A stretch of DNA of 64,000 nt from assembly GCF_002278035.1 (NCBI RefSeq), contig NZ_CP022603.1:1059501-1123500 (forward strand), written 5' to 3'. Position 1 is the stretch's first letter, and the number at the start of each line of letters is the position of its first letter. This document shows, in pieces, positions 54,184 to 63,700 of the stretch. The stretch is from Ochrobactrum quorumnocens (GTDB lineage Bacteria; Pseudomonadota; Alphaproteobacteria; Rhizobiales; Rhizobiaceae). The notes under the pieces are model-generated. The model saw nothing but the letters and a program-made list of their open reading frames with translations, did no database searches and had not been told where the DNA came from. The translations under genes were made by a program, and so were the position numbers.

Positions 54184-55119
54184 TTACTTCAGCTTATCAG
54201 CCGTGATCAGCTCCAGATCGGTTTTCACCCAACCTGTAAGTGGTGCGCCACCGGCAACCACTTCGAGCGCCTTGTCGATACCCATGGCAGCCATCTGTGA
54301 TCCAAACTGGTCAACGGTTGCCAGAACCTTTCCAGCTTTGATTTCAGGCTGGATCGCTGGCAAATTGTCAAAGCCTACGACCTTGATATCGTTGCGTTTG
54401 GCTGCATCAAGTGCCTTAACAACACCAAGTGCCATCGAGTCATTTGCTGCCATTACGCCCTGGATATCGGGATGGGCGGTTAGCATATTCGTAAATACCG
54501 AATTGGCTTCCTCGGTTTCCCAGTGAGCCGTACGAGAGTCGAGCACGTCCAGACCGCCCTCTTTTGCGGCATCGTCAAAACCAAGTTTGCGCTGCACGGC
54601 ATTATCCGCACCAGGATTTCCCTCAAGCATCACGACCTTGCCACCTTTACCGATCGCCCTGGCCAGTTCGTCACCAGACATTTTTGCACCAGCACGGTTG
54701 TCTGGGCCGACAAATGCCAACTCAAGGCCCGCGTCTTTCTTGGCCTGTGCATCAAGTTCCACGTCGATGTTTACAACCACAATGCCCGCATCAACTGCGC
54801 GTTTCAGCGGGGGAACCAATGCACGTGAATCTGCAGGGGCGATAACGATCGCATTCACACCCTGAGTGATGAAATTCTCGACTGCGTTGATCTGGGTTTC
54901 GATGTCCGTTTCAGACTGCATACCCACCGCCTTCAGCTTATAAGTGCCCTTTTCCTTGTTGTGGGCCTGGGCACCTTCGAGCATATTCTTGAAGAATTCG
55001 TTGGCGAGTGACTTCATCACAAGACCGACGACCGGTTTGTCGGCAGCGAAACTCGCTACCGGAGTTACGATCAATCCACTCGCCACAGCTGCTGCGGCAA
55101 CAAAAGCTTTAAAGCGCAT
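54184..55119 (-). CDS. Periplasmic sugar-binding protein, ribose/LacI-like fold
   Basis: The 311-residue protein starts at ATG 55,119 after GGAGGAA, with a signal peptide ending at about residue 26 (VASFAADKP). The mature part is a type-I periplasmic binding protein: VGLVMKSLANEFFKNMLEGA, NAIVIAPADSRALVPPLKRAVDAGI and GVMAANDSMALGVVKALDAA. It captures a pentose or related sugar for the downstream ATPase and permease. It is first in its operon and faces the nucleoside hydrolase gene across the operator region. Confidence 0.93.
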   Translation of the reverse strand: MRFKAFVAAAAVASGLIVTPVASFAADKPVVGLVMKSLANEFFKNMLEGAQAHNKEKGTYKLKAVGMQSETDIETQINAVENFITQGVNAIVIAPADSRALVPPLKRAVDAGIVVVNIDVELDAQAKKDAGLELAFVGPDNRAGAKMSGDELARAIGKGGKVVMLEGNPGADNAVQRKLGFDDAAKEGGLDVLDSRTAHWETEEANSVFTNMLTAHPDIQGVMAANDSMALGVVKALDAAKRNDIKVVGFDNLPAIQPEIKAGKVLATVDQFGSQMAAMGIDKALEVVAGGAPLTGWVKTDLELITADKLK

Positions 55120-55301
55120 TCTTTCCTCCCCGTCCGTCGCTCTTCGTCTTAGGCAAGACCAGCGACGATTTTGACGATTGGCCCAAAAATTGTCCCGCGA
55201 GCGGCTTGCCCGGGAAACATGTCTCCTACCCAATAGTAGCCGTGCTTGTAACATGACCACCATAGGCTCAATCAAAAACAGAATAGAATTTTCGAGTCAA
55301 T

Positions 55302-55315
55302 ATGAAACGGTTCAT
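55302..55315. promoter_or_regulatory. LacI-family operator 1
   Basis: ATGAAACGGTTCAT has an interrupted palindrome around a central CG, as LacI/GalR operators do. It is the exact reverse complement of the site at 55,449. It lies on the side of the sugar-binding-protein promoter. Confidence 0.75.
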
Positions 55316-55448
55316 TGTTTGCAATCGTGATTTCATCAAACTACCTCCCAATTTCGGCGATTTAACTGAAATACTGAACCAATTTTCCTTTCATGACAGG
55401 CTATCGGAACGACTGGACAAGAGAATTTTCAATTGTTACGTTTGTCAA

Positions 55449-55462
55449 ATGAACCGTTTCAT
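55449..55462. promoter_or_regulatory. LacI-family operator 2
   Basis: ATGAACCGTTTCAT, with the flanks extending the palindrome to AAATGAACCGTTTCATTT, lies about 65 bp upstream of the nucleoside hydrolase start. Together with site 1 it could let one tetrameric or two dimeric repressors control both operons. The nearby LacI gene is the likely binder. Confidence 0.78.
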
Positions 55463-55526
55463 TTGGATAATGTAACATTTTTCTGAACGAGCAGTTCGAC
55501 CTTTGGGAGAAAAGGAGGAGTTTTCG

Positions 55527-56618
55527 ATGAAACGAATTTTAGCCGCTGTTTGTATCGCAGCGAGCACTTTACTCGCGTTACCGGCGCAGGCTGACACTGA
55601 AAAAATGATCATTGATACCGATTTCAGCACAATTGGTGACGATGGTCAGGTCTTGATCATGGCCGCACAGCTTTACAAACAAGGCACCATTGATCTCCTT
55701 GGTGTCACTGTTGTCACTGGCAATAACTGGCTGAAGCAGGAAGTTACCGATGCGCTTCGTGCCGTGGAGCGCTTGGGCATTGAGGACAAAGTTGGCGTCT
55801 ATGCGGGAGCCAACTTACCGTTGGTTCATGATCCCCGCAGCTTTGAAAGCGAGCGAGCGCTGTTCGGTTTTGGTGAAAGCTACAAGACAGCTTTTCATCG
55901 CCCTGAACCAACCGAAAAAGACTTGATCGCCCCACCCGATGGCTTTGCAAAGAAGGCAAAGCTCGAGAAAGAAGACGCTGTCGATTTTATAGTCAATACG
56001 GTTAAGGCCAACCCGAATGAAGTAACGCTTCTGGTTATTGGACCTGTCACGAATGTCGCTCTCGCCATCCGCAAGAACCCAGAAATCGTGCCGCTTATCA
56101 AGCGTATCGTCTACATGGCGGGTGCTGTCGATGTCAAAGGCAACACGACACCTGCAGCAGAAATGAATGTCTGGGTCGATCCTGAAGCCGCACGTATCGT
56201 CATGCGCGCGCCAATTGAACAAGCTATGATTCCGTTGGATGTGACCGATATTACACAACTTGATAAAGAGACGTTTGACCGAGTGATCGCCGGTGACGGC
56301 CCAGTTCAAAAACTCTTTGCAGATAGCTGGATGGCCGAGATCTTTGCAAAAGATCCAAAAGCCGGCGCAAGCGTCTTTGATACCCTCGCCCTGGCCTATG
56401 CAATCGACCCAAGTTACGCAACGAAAGTGGACGATCTCTATATGGACGTCGATATCGCTTTTGGCCCGGGCTACGGGCGCACTCTTGGTTATTGGCAGAA
56501 GCAGCCAACAGCACTATTGCAAAAGATGAAAGTAGTTAAAGAGTTCGACAACAAGCGCTTCTTTGATCTCTACGTGGATTTAATGCAGCGTCCGGTGCCA
56601 ATCAAGTTCGACAAATAA
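55527..56618 (+). CDS. Secreted inosine/uridine-type nucleoside hydrolase
   Basis: The 363-residue protein starts at ATG 55,527 after AAAGGAGGAG and has a signal peptide (about 1-20, LLALPAQADT). The N-terminal metal site is DTDFSTIGDDGQ, a slightly altered form of the DTDxGxDD motif, and VTVVTGNNW, LLVIGPVTNVALA and DVTD-x-T follow the IunH fold. It splits the N-glycosidic bond of ribonucleosides in the periplasm, releasing ribose and base. With the divergent ribose importer and the LacI gene behind it, it forms a nucleoside scavenging unit. Confidence 0.9.
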   Translation: MKRILAAVCIAASTLLALPAQADTEKMIIDTDFSTIGDDGQVLIMAAQLYKQGTIDLLGVTVVTGNNWLKQEVTDALRAVERLGIEDKVGVYAGANLPLVHDPRSFESERALFGFGESYKTAFHRPEPTEKDLIAPPDGFAKKAKLEKEDAVDFIVNTVKANPNEVTLLVIGPVTNVALAIRKNPEIVPLIKRIVYMAGAVDVKGNTTPAAEMNVWVDPEAARIVMRAPIEQAMIPLDVTDITQLDKETFDRVIAGDGPVQKLFADSWMAEIFAKDPKAGASVFDTLALAYAIDPSYATKVDDLYMDVDIAFGPGYGRTLGYWQKQPTALLQKMKVVKEFDNKRFFDLYVDLMQRPVPIKFDK

Positions 56619-56654
56619 AACTAAAGGCGGCTCCGGTTAAGATTGCATCGCTGG

Positions 56655-56730
56655 GCTCGTCCTATCTATTTGTTTTTTACGCATTATCCAACGCAAAACC
56701 GCTTCGTATTTTTGCTGGAAGTGCTTTATT
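56655..56730. repeat. Short intergenic repeat, copy 3
   Basis: CTATTTGTTTTTTACGCATTA, TCCAACGCAAAACC, GCTTCGTATTTTTGCTGGAAG and TGCTTTA match the copy at 3,231 across some 75 bp. It lies between the hydrolase stop and the LacI gene. Confidence 0.7.
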
Positions 56731-56785
56731 CTCTTGCCTCTCGGGATTTGCCGGGAGGCAAATGCAATTTGTGGGGCAGGCATTA

Positions 56786-57775
56786 ATGGCAACGATAAAG
56801 GATGTTGCGAAACGGGCTGGCGTATCGGTCGGCACAGTTTCGCGCGTATTGAGCAACAATCCTTCCGTCACACCCAAGATGCGCGAAGCTGTCGGCGAAG
56901 CCGTCGCAGCGCTTGGATACCGACCCAACAACCTAGCACGCGGTTTGCGGCGGCACCGCACCAACATGATCGCTCTTGTCTTGCCAGATATAACCAATCC
57001 ATATTTCTCGGAGCTTGCCCAGCGTATTGAAGCTGCCGCCTATAGCTATGGACATCTTGTGGTGCTGGCGGATACGCATGGCGACCGGGCGCGTGAAGAA
57101 CAACAGATACTCGGGCTACGAGCTCACCTGCCTGCAGGCTTTCTTATAATTCCTGTCAATGCACATTCTCCGAGCTCTTTGACTGGTTCAATTCGAACAA
57201 TTGCCCTTGACCGCCCCTATGGCAATCACCCGCTCGTTGCGGTCGATCATTACGCAGGCGGAGAGTTGGCAGCGCGTCACCTGCTTGGACTAGGACACCG
57301 AAAGATTGCCTATATTTCTGGTCCGTCCAACCTCACAATTTCCGCTGAGCGACGGAAGGGGTTTCTGGATTACTGCCAGCGCGCCATTCAATCTGGCGAG
57401 GTAGAGATGCCTATGCCTGAATTACTGGAAGCTGGTTTCGACTATAATTCCGGCGAGGCGCTGGCCGCGCAACTCTTTATGCGAAAGCGGGAGGAGCTGC
57501 CGACTGCAATTGCGGCCTCGAGTGATCAGCAGGCGATTGGTATTATGCGAGGGGCTTCCGATTACGGCATCTCCATTCCCCGCGATATTTCCATCATTGG
57601 CTTTGACGACATTCCGTTGGCTCGCCTTACCACACCACGCCTATCGACGATTGTGCAGCCTGTTAAGGCAATAGCCGAGAACGCAGTCATCGCACTTTTA
57701 GGAACCGATGTGCCACAACGTTCGATTTTACTCACACCGACAATCAAGTTGCGCGAAACGACGATCAAACTCTAA
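56786..57775 (+). CDS. LacI-family transcriptional regulator of the nucleoside/ribose locus
   Basis: The 329-residue repressor starts at ATG 56,786 (GGGGCAGG upstream). The helix-turn-helix is ATIKDVAKRAGVSVGTVSRVLSNNPSV; the effector domain has the type-I sugar-binding fold (NMIALVLPDITNPYFSELAQ, and later GFDDIPLARLTTPRLSTIVQP). It follows the nucleoside hydrolase on the same strand. It probably binds the paired operators at 55,302 and 55,449 and responds to ribose or a related sugar. Confidence 0.92.
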   Translation: MATIKDVAKRAGVSVGTVSRVLSNNPSVTPKMREAVGEAVAALGYRPNNLARGLRRHRTNMIALVLPDITNPYFSELAQRIEAAAYSYGHLVVLADTHGDRAREEQQILGLRAHLPAGFLIIPVNAHSPSSLTGSIRTIALDRPYGNHPLVAVDHYAGGELAARHLLGLGHRKIAYISGPSNLTISAERRKGFLDYCQRAIQSGEVEMPMPELLEAGFDYNSGEALAAQLFMRKREELPTAIAASSDQQAIGIMRGASDYGISIPRDISIIGFDDIPLARLTTPRLSTIVQPVKAIAENAVIALLGTDVPQRSILLTPTIKLRETTIKL

Positions 57776-57875
57776 GGAGCATTCCGAAAAGTGTGGAGCC
57801 CGGTAGCGGAAAATTCGTCCACCGGGCTAGTTTCCGATGTAGATTTGATCGGAAAAGAGCGCACTCAATCCGGTT

Positions 57876-58271
57876 TTAATTGTGAGACTCTCTTTTGAAG
57901 AGACGCATTCTTCCTTGGCTTTCGGCAGTTCCGCTTGGTTGGTTGCCGCTCGGCACAACGATCAATCGTTTGTCGGAGCGATTGGTCGGCCTCGAATAAT
58001 CTGTGCGCCGCTCCGGTCTTGAGCGATTTCGGTCTCGGTACGATCTATCTCGGTATGATCGGTCGCGATAATAACGATTATCTCGATAATACCTTGAATT
58101 GTATCTTGGTCCGCTGCGGTAAATAATTTCAGGCCCAGAATAGAGACCGCCATATGTCGGACCATAGTCACGATAGCCATCGTAGGAATACGATTCACTC
58201 ACGCACCCAGACAGAGCAAATGACAGCAAGGCTATCACGCCCATAGACGTAAATGCTTTGAACTTGATCAT
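57876..58271 (-). CDS. Tyr/Arg-rich putative lipoprotein
   Basis: The 131-residue protein has a lipoprotein signal (GVIALLSFALSGCVSES, lipobox ALSGC) followed by a Tyr/Arg/Asp/Ser-rich mature region with imperfect repeats of the form YYRDNR-YYRDRS-YRDRS-YRDRN. Such tails are typical of small alphaproteobacterial envelope proteins of unknown function. It is convergent with the LacI gene, about 100 bp away. Confidence 0.72.
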   Translation of the reverse strand: MIKFKAFTSMGVIALLSFALSGCVSESYSYDGYRDYGPTYGGLYSGPEIIYRSGPRYNSRYYRDNRYYRDRSYRDRSYRDRNRSRPERRTDYSRPTNRSDKRLIVVPSGNQPSGTAESQGRMRLFKRESHN

Positions 58272-58481
58272 GAATTTCCTACCTTCTTTATCGAATGTTC
58301 GACAATTACAATCTGCTTTCTAAATAACGAGAGCAAGTCACGAAATTCAATGTGTATGTTATTGTCCGAGATCACAACGAAAGTGTCGAAATTTCATCTC
58401 CTTACCGGAGCCCCGCATGATAAACGCAGCGCGGTTCCTACGAAGGAAACAACGCTTCCCTTTTTCGAGAGGCCCATACTG

Positions 58482-58739
58482 TCAAAGATCGACCGGTTTT
58501 CCGGAGTCTTCTTCTTCGAGAGTCACCGCTACATCTGCATTGGCTGATAGCCGGACCTTATCGTCGCTCTCTATATCAGCGACGAACCCAAGTTCGATAT
58601 AATGATGATGATTTCGGTGGGCTTCCGAGTTGTCGGTTTTCTTCAGCTTGATGCGATTACCTTCAAGGCGATCAACCGTTCCAACGTGAACGCCATCCGC
58701 TCCGATTACTTCCATGTTCTCGTGGATTCTGTGCTGCAT
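58482..58739 (-). CDS. DUF2171 protein
   Basis: The 85-residue protein starts at ATG 58,739 (AAGGAGG upstream). It shows the DUF2171 pattern: IHENMEVIGADGVHVGTVDRLEGNRIKLKK, then HHHYIELGFVADIESDDKVRLSANAD. Such small acid-rich PRC-barrel-like proteins are common in Rhizobiales and often stress-related, but the role is not known. Confidence 0.85.
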   Translation of the reverse strand: MQHRIHENMEVIGADGVHVGTVDRLEGNRIKLKKTDNSEAHRNHHHYIELGFVADIESDDKVRLSANADVAVTLEEEDSGKPVDL

Positions 58740-58951
58740 TGTCGCTTCCTCCTTGAAACCAAACCTATGCAAGGAGTTAGATAGCGCATAGATGTGCAGA
58801 GACTATCCCCAGATCGAATTAAAGATTGCGCTCATCGTGTGCACCATCCTGTGCTCAAACATATCATTGATCCGCTCAGTATGTTTGTCGGCATCGCTCC
58901 AGCTGCTGCTTCACCTGAATATAACGTCCGCAAAACAAAATTCTCATGTAC

Positions 58952-59824
58952 TTAAGTGGACAAGAGGACATTTCTGTAATTTTTTACCGCTTCTTCTTCG
59001 GATAAAGACCTTCCCCTTTGTTCCAACAAAAAGCGATCATGTTGTGTATCAAGTTGCGCCAGTATAGCGTTGGCTAAAGCGGCCACATCTGCCACCGGCA
59101 CAAGAATTCCGTATTGTTCGGTATTAGAATTTCGCTGGGGCCGCTGGGGCAATTCGTACTCACCACGGGACACCACACGAGTGCTTGTATAAGTACTCCA
59201 GGCAAGCCTTCGTAGCGCGATGACAACACAAACAAATCTGCTTGCCGCATGAACTTGAAAGGGTTTTGAACACCCCCCAAAACGATATACCATCAGCAAT
59301 ATTGAGTTCTTGTGCGCGTGATTTGAGATCCGCAAGCATTGGCCCGTGGCTCAATATAACTAAAGCACACTTCTTTATGCACTCGCACTTTCGTTGAGGC
59401 TTTCAATAATGTTCCGTAATCTTTCTGAGGCTTTAAATTACCGTCCGCCAGAATTACAGGAATATCACTATTTGAAAACCAAGAATGTTCGACTGCTTCA
59501 AACGACTGTTCCACGAAAGTCTGATTAAAAACCGCGTCGTAAAGGGCATGAAGACGATCGTCGGGAATTCGAAGAGTTTCAAACACATCTTTAGCAACGC
59601 CTTTAGACACCGATACTATGGCGCCGGCTTTGGCAAAAAAGTATCTTAGTGTCGGCACAATTTGATGCAGACGCCATTTCGAACGTCCCCCTGGCCCTTG
59701 GCCTAATCGATTTCTTTGCCCCAAAACTATGCGTGTCTCGACGCCCGCAACAGCCAACATTCCCATAATCCAAAGCGGTTAATAATGCTTCTGGCCGCAC
59801 GCACCTGCCGGAGGTAGCGAGCAA
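58952..59824 (-). pseudogene. Frameshifted GT4-type glycosyltransferase gene
   Basis: Three frames on the minus strand join into one enzyme: GMLAVAGVETRIVLGQRN, then DIPVILADGNLKPQKDYGTL, then after a shift [19 protein letters not shown], after another [21 protein letters not shown] with [16 protein letters not shown], and finally a last helix [17 protein letters not shown]. The E-x-x-x-x-x-x-E region ([19 protein letters not shown]) is the nucleotide-sugar site of GT4 retaining glycosyltransferases. Several frameshifts make it non-functional. Confidence 0.75.
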
Positions 59825-60236
59825 TCGCGGGTATGGCAGCGGTCGGCTTGGAGAGCTCGGAATAATTAAGAAGCGTAGCAGAAAAACTAGATCTTTGGTC
59901 CGCCGCTGCAGACCTTAAACGGTATCAATATCTGGCCGTGAGAGGTTGCGGCCAACAAACTTGCAAAAGATCGGGCTATTTCCTAGACTTGGGCCAGAAC
60001 CATACCATCGTGGTGCGCAATTCAGTCTGGGGATATGACGAATAACTTTCGAAATACGCTGCTTTCACTCGTTATCTCGAATAACCAGTCGGCCTTCCCC
60101 CTGATGATGGATGCCAAATCGGACGATGCCATTGGGTTGCTGCGCGCTTAAACCCGCAGCGACCCTCAAATTCCAGTCACACTGAATGCGAAAAGTCCTG
60201 CCGGGCAACCGGTAGTTCCAACGTTTGGGATTTATT
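59825..60236. other. Gap left of the spermidine-synthase-like gene
   Basis: About 410 bp without a supported gene. The right part should hold the promoter of the following gene. Confidence 0.5.
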
Positions 60237-60971
60237 ATGGCTATCTGGACTGAATTGGCGCGTGCCAGCAATGATGCTGGCGACGAAATTCTCTTGCGTC
60301 AAAGAGACGATATTTTCGAGATTCGATATAATGGACTGGAACTGATGTCCAACATCAATTTCCAATCTGAGACCGTTCTAGCGGAGCGCTCATTGAGACT
60401 GCTCGGCCGTTCGCCGAAGAGAGTATTGATTGGCGGACTGGGCATGGGCTTCACGCTCCGGGCCGCTCTGGATTACCTTCCAATTGATACCGAAGTCACC
60501 GTCTGTGAACTCGTGCCTGAAATTGTTGAGTGGAATCACTCTCGTATTGGTCACTTGGCGGATTTCCCACTTCAAGACCACCGCGTGAAAATTCGCATCG
60601 GCGATGTAATGGATACGTTAAATCAGAACCCGGCCACATATGATCTGATCTTGATGGATACGGATAATGGCCCGGATTTTCTGGTCCGAAGCACCAATGA
60701 CGCAATTTACGCGGACCACGGTCTGACTGTAGTCGAAAGTGCTCTCACATCCAATGGTATAGCGAGTTTCTGGTCTGCAACGGCATCATCAGAATTTGAA
60801 AAAACACTCGACATCTTGGAATGGGAGTGGAGCCGTCAGGACATCTGCCTGATTGGCGGAAGAGCTGATGCTTTCCATTACATCTACTTCGTCATTCGGA
60901 GTCAGATGTCTGATAATTTCGGTTTCAAAATTGGAGAGAACCGGGAGCTCAGACAGATGATAGGTGTTTAA
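60237..60971 (+). CDS. Spermidine-synthase-like SAM-fold protein
   Basis: The 244-residue protein starts at ATG 60,237. The SAM-type fold is clear: VLIGGLGMGFTLRAALDYLP (cofactor loop), TVCELVPEIVEWN (acidic residue after the second strand) and YDLILMDTDNGPDF. It resembles polyamine aminopropyltransferase-like proteins, but lacks clear evidence of the putrescine site, so another transferase activity is possible. Solitary. Confidence 0.78.
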   Translation: MAIWTELARASNDAGDEILLRQRDDIFEIRYNGLELMSNINFQSETVLAERSLRLLGRSPKRVLIGGLGMGFTLRAALDYLPIDTEVTVCELVPEIVEWNHSRIGHLADFPLQDHRVKIRIGDVMDTLNQNPATYDLILMDTDNGPDFLVRSTNDAIYADHGLTVVESALTSNGIASFWSATASSEFEKTLDILEWEWSRQDICLIGGRADAFHYIYFVIRSQMSDNFGFKIGENRELRQMIGV

Positions 60972-61134
60972 ACAGACCAATTTGGGAGACGATCTTAAGA
61001 TCTCCTCCCAAATCCGTTTTCCAAAGAAAATATCGTGTGAACACAACGGTCATATTCTCGCATGCTCATAGACACTGGCGATCTGCAAGGAATGCGGATA
61101 AATGCACTTTGATAAATATGAGTATGAGGGGTCT

Positions 61135-62427
61135 ATGTCTTACTTCCCGAAATGGCGTCTTACTAACAACAGCGTAGTATTGCCTGATGAGAGGCTTCCG
61201 AGCGCTGCGGCTGTGCCGATGGGCATCCAGCATCTCTTAGCAATGTCCGGCTCGACGATCGTCGCCCCCCTGCTTATGGGGTTTGATCCGAATGTTGCGG
61301 TATTCTTCTCAGGTATCGGAACATTATTGTTCTTCCTGATGACCGGCGGCCGCGTTCCGAGCTATCTCGGCTCTTCCTTTGCCTTCATTGCGGTCGTCAT
61401 TGCCGTCACCGGCTATTCCGGAAGCGGCCCAAATCCCAATATTGGCCTGGCACTTGGCGGTATTATTGCCTGTGGCGCGCTTTATGCCGTCATCGGACTG
61501 GTGGTTATGACGATCGGCACAGGCTGGGTTGAAAAACTCATGCCACCAGCCGTCACGGGTGCAATCGGTGTTGCAATTGGCCTGAACCTCGCCCCTGTGG
61601 CAGTTGGTCAGCTCAAGGGCACAGGCGCGCATATGAGCATCGCAATGCTTACGGTCCTCTGCATGGCGATGATTTCGGCCTATGGTCCACTCGCCACCAA
61701 GCGTGTCGCTGTGTTGCTGGCACTTTTGTTTGGCTATTGCCTTGTGTTGATTTTCGGCAATGGCTTGGGCATGGTCCCTGGCATAAATTTTACGGCTGTG
61801 AGTGCAGCCCCATGGTTCGGTCTGCCCGCTTTTGCAAAACCTGTTTTCACCTGGCCCGCTGTCACACTGATCGCGCCTGTTGCGATTGTTCTTGTCGCTG
61901 AAAACCTCGGGCACATTAAAGCGCTTGGCTCGATCACAGGTCAGAATATGGACCGCTATATCGGTCGCGGCTTTCTGGGCGATGGCCTTGCGACGATGAT
62001 TTCCGGTTCTGGCGGTGGTACCGGTGTTACCACCTATGCTGAAAATATCGGTGTCATGGCCATGACCAAGGTTTACTCGACCCTAATCTTCGTAATCGCT
62101 GCCGTGGTCGCAATTGCGCTCGGCATGTCGCCAAAGTTCGGTGCGATCTTGCAGACCATTCCAGCACCTGTTCTCGCAGGTCTTGCAGTATCGGTCTTCG
62201 GACTGATTGCCTCCGCGATGGCGCGCATCTGGGTGGTGAACAAGGTCAATTTCGCCGATCCGCGCAATCTCTTCACAGTGGGCGTAGCACTGATTTTTGG
62301 TGCCGGTGATTTCACCGTCAATGTCGGAGATTTTGCACTGGGCGGAATTGGTACGTCCACCTTTGCAGCGCTGATCATTTATCAGCTGCTTAGCATTGGT
62401 CGCCCAAGCAGCGATGAGAAAAGCTAA
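61135..62427 (+). CDS. NCS2-family uracil/purine permease
   Basis: The protein of 430 residues starts at MSYFPKWRL (GAGGGG upstream) or 11 residues earlier. It has about 12-14 membrane helices and the NCS2 features: MGIQHLLAMSGSTIVAPLLMGFDPN, LVAENLGHIKALG (substrate-site Glu) and the GDGLATMISGSGGGTGVTTYAENIGVMAMT motif. These symporters import uracil, xanthine or related bases with protons. A nucleobase importer beside a nucleoside hydrolase locus is suggestive, but some 4 kb and a pseudogene lie between. Confidence 0.92.
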   Translation: MSYFPKWRLTNNSVVLPDERLPSAAAVPMGIQHLLAMSGSTIVAPLLMGFDPNVAVFFSGIGTLLFFLMTGGRVPSYLGSSFAFIAVVIAVTGYSGSGPNPNIGLALGGIIACGALYAVIGLVVMTIGTGWVEKLMPPAVTGAIGVAIGLNLAPVAVGQLKGTGAHMSIAMLTVLCMAMISAYGPLATKRVAVLLALLFGYCLVLIFGNGLGMVPGINFTAVSAAPWFGLPAFAKPVFTWPAVTLIAPVAIVLVAENLGHIKALGSITGQNMDRYIGRGFLGDGLATMISGSGGGTGVTTYAENIGVMAMTKVYSTLIFVIAAVVAIALGMSPKFGAILQTIPAPVLAGLAVSVFGLIASAMARIWVVNKVNFADPRNLFTVGVALIFGAGDFTVNVGDFALGGIGTSTFAALIIYQLLSIGRPSSDEKS

Positions 62428-62432
62428 ATAAT

Positions 62433-62469
62433 AGTGTCGCGCAGAACCTTTAAGGCTCTGCGCGACACT
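62433..62469. terminator. Long hairpin between convergent permease genes
   Basis: AGTGTCGCGCAGA / TCTGCGCGACACT, a perfect 13-bp stem with an 11-nt loop that itself holds CCTT/AAGG. There is no T run, so it may act as a bidirectional, less classical terminator. Confidence 0.6.
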
Positions 62470-62500
62470 CCCCCGCCCAGCATCAAGCGCCCCGTTCTTA

Positions 62501-63679
62501 TCAAGCGCGACGCGTACCTGAAGAAACGATATCGAGATAAACGGCCAGCACCAGAATGCTGCCCTTAATGATCTGCTGCCAGAAAGTATCGACGCCCAAC
62601 ATCGACATACCATTGTCGAGGCTCGACATGATCAGCGCTCCAACAAGCGCGCCAATGACCGATCCCACACCACCACGCATCGATGTGCCGCCGATAAAGC
62701 AGGACGCGATCGCATCAAGCTCACCGCCAAAGCCCGCTGACGGCGTTCCTGCTGCAAGACGCGCCGTCGTTGTCAGACCGGCAACCGCAGCCATCAAGCC
62801 CATTAGCGCAAACACCGCCATTTTTACGAAGTTCACATTAACGCCTGAAAAGCGCGTGGCTTCCAGATTGGAACCGACCGCATAAATGTGTCGCCCAAAG
62901 ACCGTCTGGCGCGAAATGACAGTGAAAACACCGAGAATGACCAGCAACACCAGAACCGGAACCGGAACGCCTTGATAGCTGTTAAGGATCAAAATAAAGC
63001 CGAGGATCAGGATGCCCGTACCAAGAAGACGTGCTGTTTCCATCGCCGGTGACAGCGTTTGCAGACTGTGCTTGCGCTTGCTGGAGCGCGTTCGCAGTGT
63101 GATCAGAATGAGCACAGTGAAGAGGACCATGGCGCAGACATTGCCCAACCAGCCAGGCAGATAACCCTGTCCGATATATTTGAACTCCGGCGAAATCGGC
63201 GCAATGGTGACGCCGCCCATGATGCCCAGCACAATGCCGCGAAATACCAATTGTCCACCAAGCGTGACAATAAACGAGGGAATACCGAGATAGGCTGTCA
63301 GCCAACCGTTAAAGCCGCCCAAGATCACGCCGAGAACCAGAACCGTGCTCACTGTGGCCCATAGCGGCCAACCATAAACCACGTCCAAAACTGCGGCGAC
63401 CCCACCAAGAAGCCCGAGCAGCGCCCCCACAGACAGGTCGATTTCACCTGCGACAATGACAAACACCATCGCCGAGGCCAACATGCCCGTAATCGCCATC
63501 TGACGCAGAAGATTAGAGAAATTGCGCGCCGTCAGAAACTGCGAGCGCCCCATTTCCGGATCATAAGTCATCACGGCAAAGAATGCCCAGATGAGGGCCA
63601 CCACAATCAGCAGCGCCACGATCTTATATTCTGCAAGGAATTTTCTGAGGCTTTTGCCTGTCAACGTCATGTCATGCAC
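62501..63679 (-). CDS. xylH: Xylose-type ABC transporter permease
   Basis: The protein of about 390 residues (ATG at 63,679 or 63,670) has some ten membrane helices, the motif GEIDLSVGALLGLLGG and a C-terminal LDAIASCFIGGTSMRGGVGSVIGALVGALI. The extra cytoplasmic loop around residues 195-225 (TRSSKRKHSLQTLSPAMETARLL) is typical of XylH rather than RbsC. It is downstream of an ATPase gene on the same strand, cut by the window end. A ribosome binding sequence precedes it at about 63,690. Confidence 0.9.
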   Translation of the reverse strand: MHDMTLTGKSLRKFLAEYKIVALLIVVALIWAFFAVMTYDPEMGRSQFLTARNFSNLLRQMAITGMLASAMVFVIVAGEIDLSVGALLGLLGGVAAVLDVVYGWPLWATVSTVLVLGVILGGFNGWLTAYLGIPSFIVTLGGQLVFRGIVLGIMGGVTIAPISPEFKYIGQGYLPGWLGNVCAMVLFTVLILITLRTRSSKRKHSLQTLSPAMETARLLGTGILILGFILILNSYQGVPVPVLVLLVILGVFTVISRQTVFGRHIYAVGSNLEATRFSGVNVNFVKMAVFALMGLMAAVAGLTTTARLAAGTPSAGFGGELDAIASCFIGGTSMRGGVGSVIGALVGALIMSSLDNGMSMLGVDTFWQQIIKGSILVLAVYLDIVSSGTRRA

Positions 63680-63700
63680 CAGTTCAGATTAGCTGCGGAT

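Larger units (their letters stand above)
55120..55526. promoter_or_regulatory. Divergent control region of the nucleoside/ribose locus
   Basis: About 400 AT-rich bp between the binding-protein gene (minus) and the secreted nucleoside hydrolase (plus). It holds two mirror-image LacI-type operators, one near each promoter. Confidence 0.7.

Noticed and set aside
57950..58200. Tandem repeats suggesting a CRISPR-like array
   Set aside because: The repeats are short, imperfect codon-level repeats of a Tyr/Arg-rich lipoprotein (YRDRS units), with no regular spacers. No cas gene or array is seen anywhere in the window.
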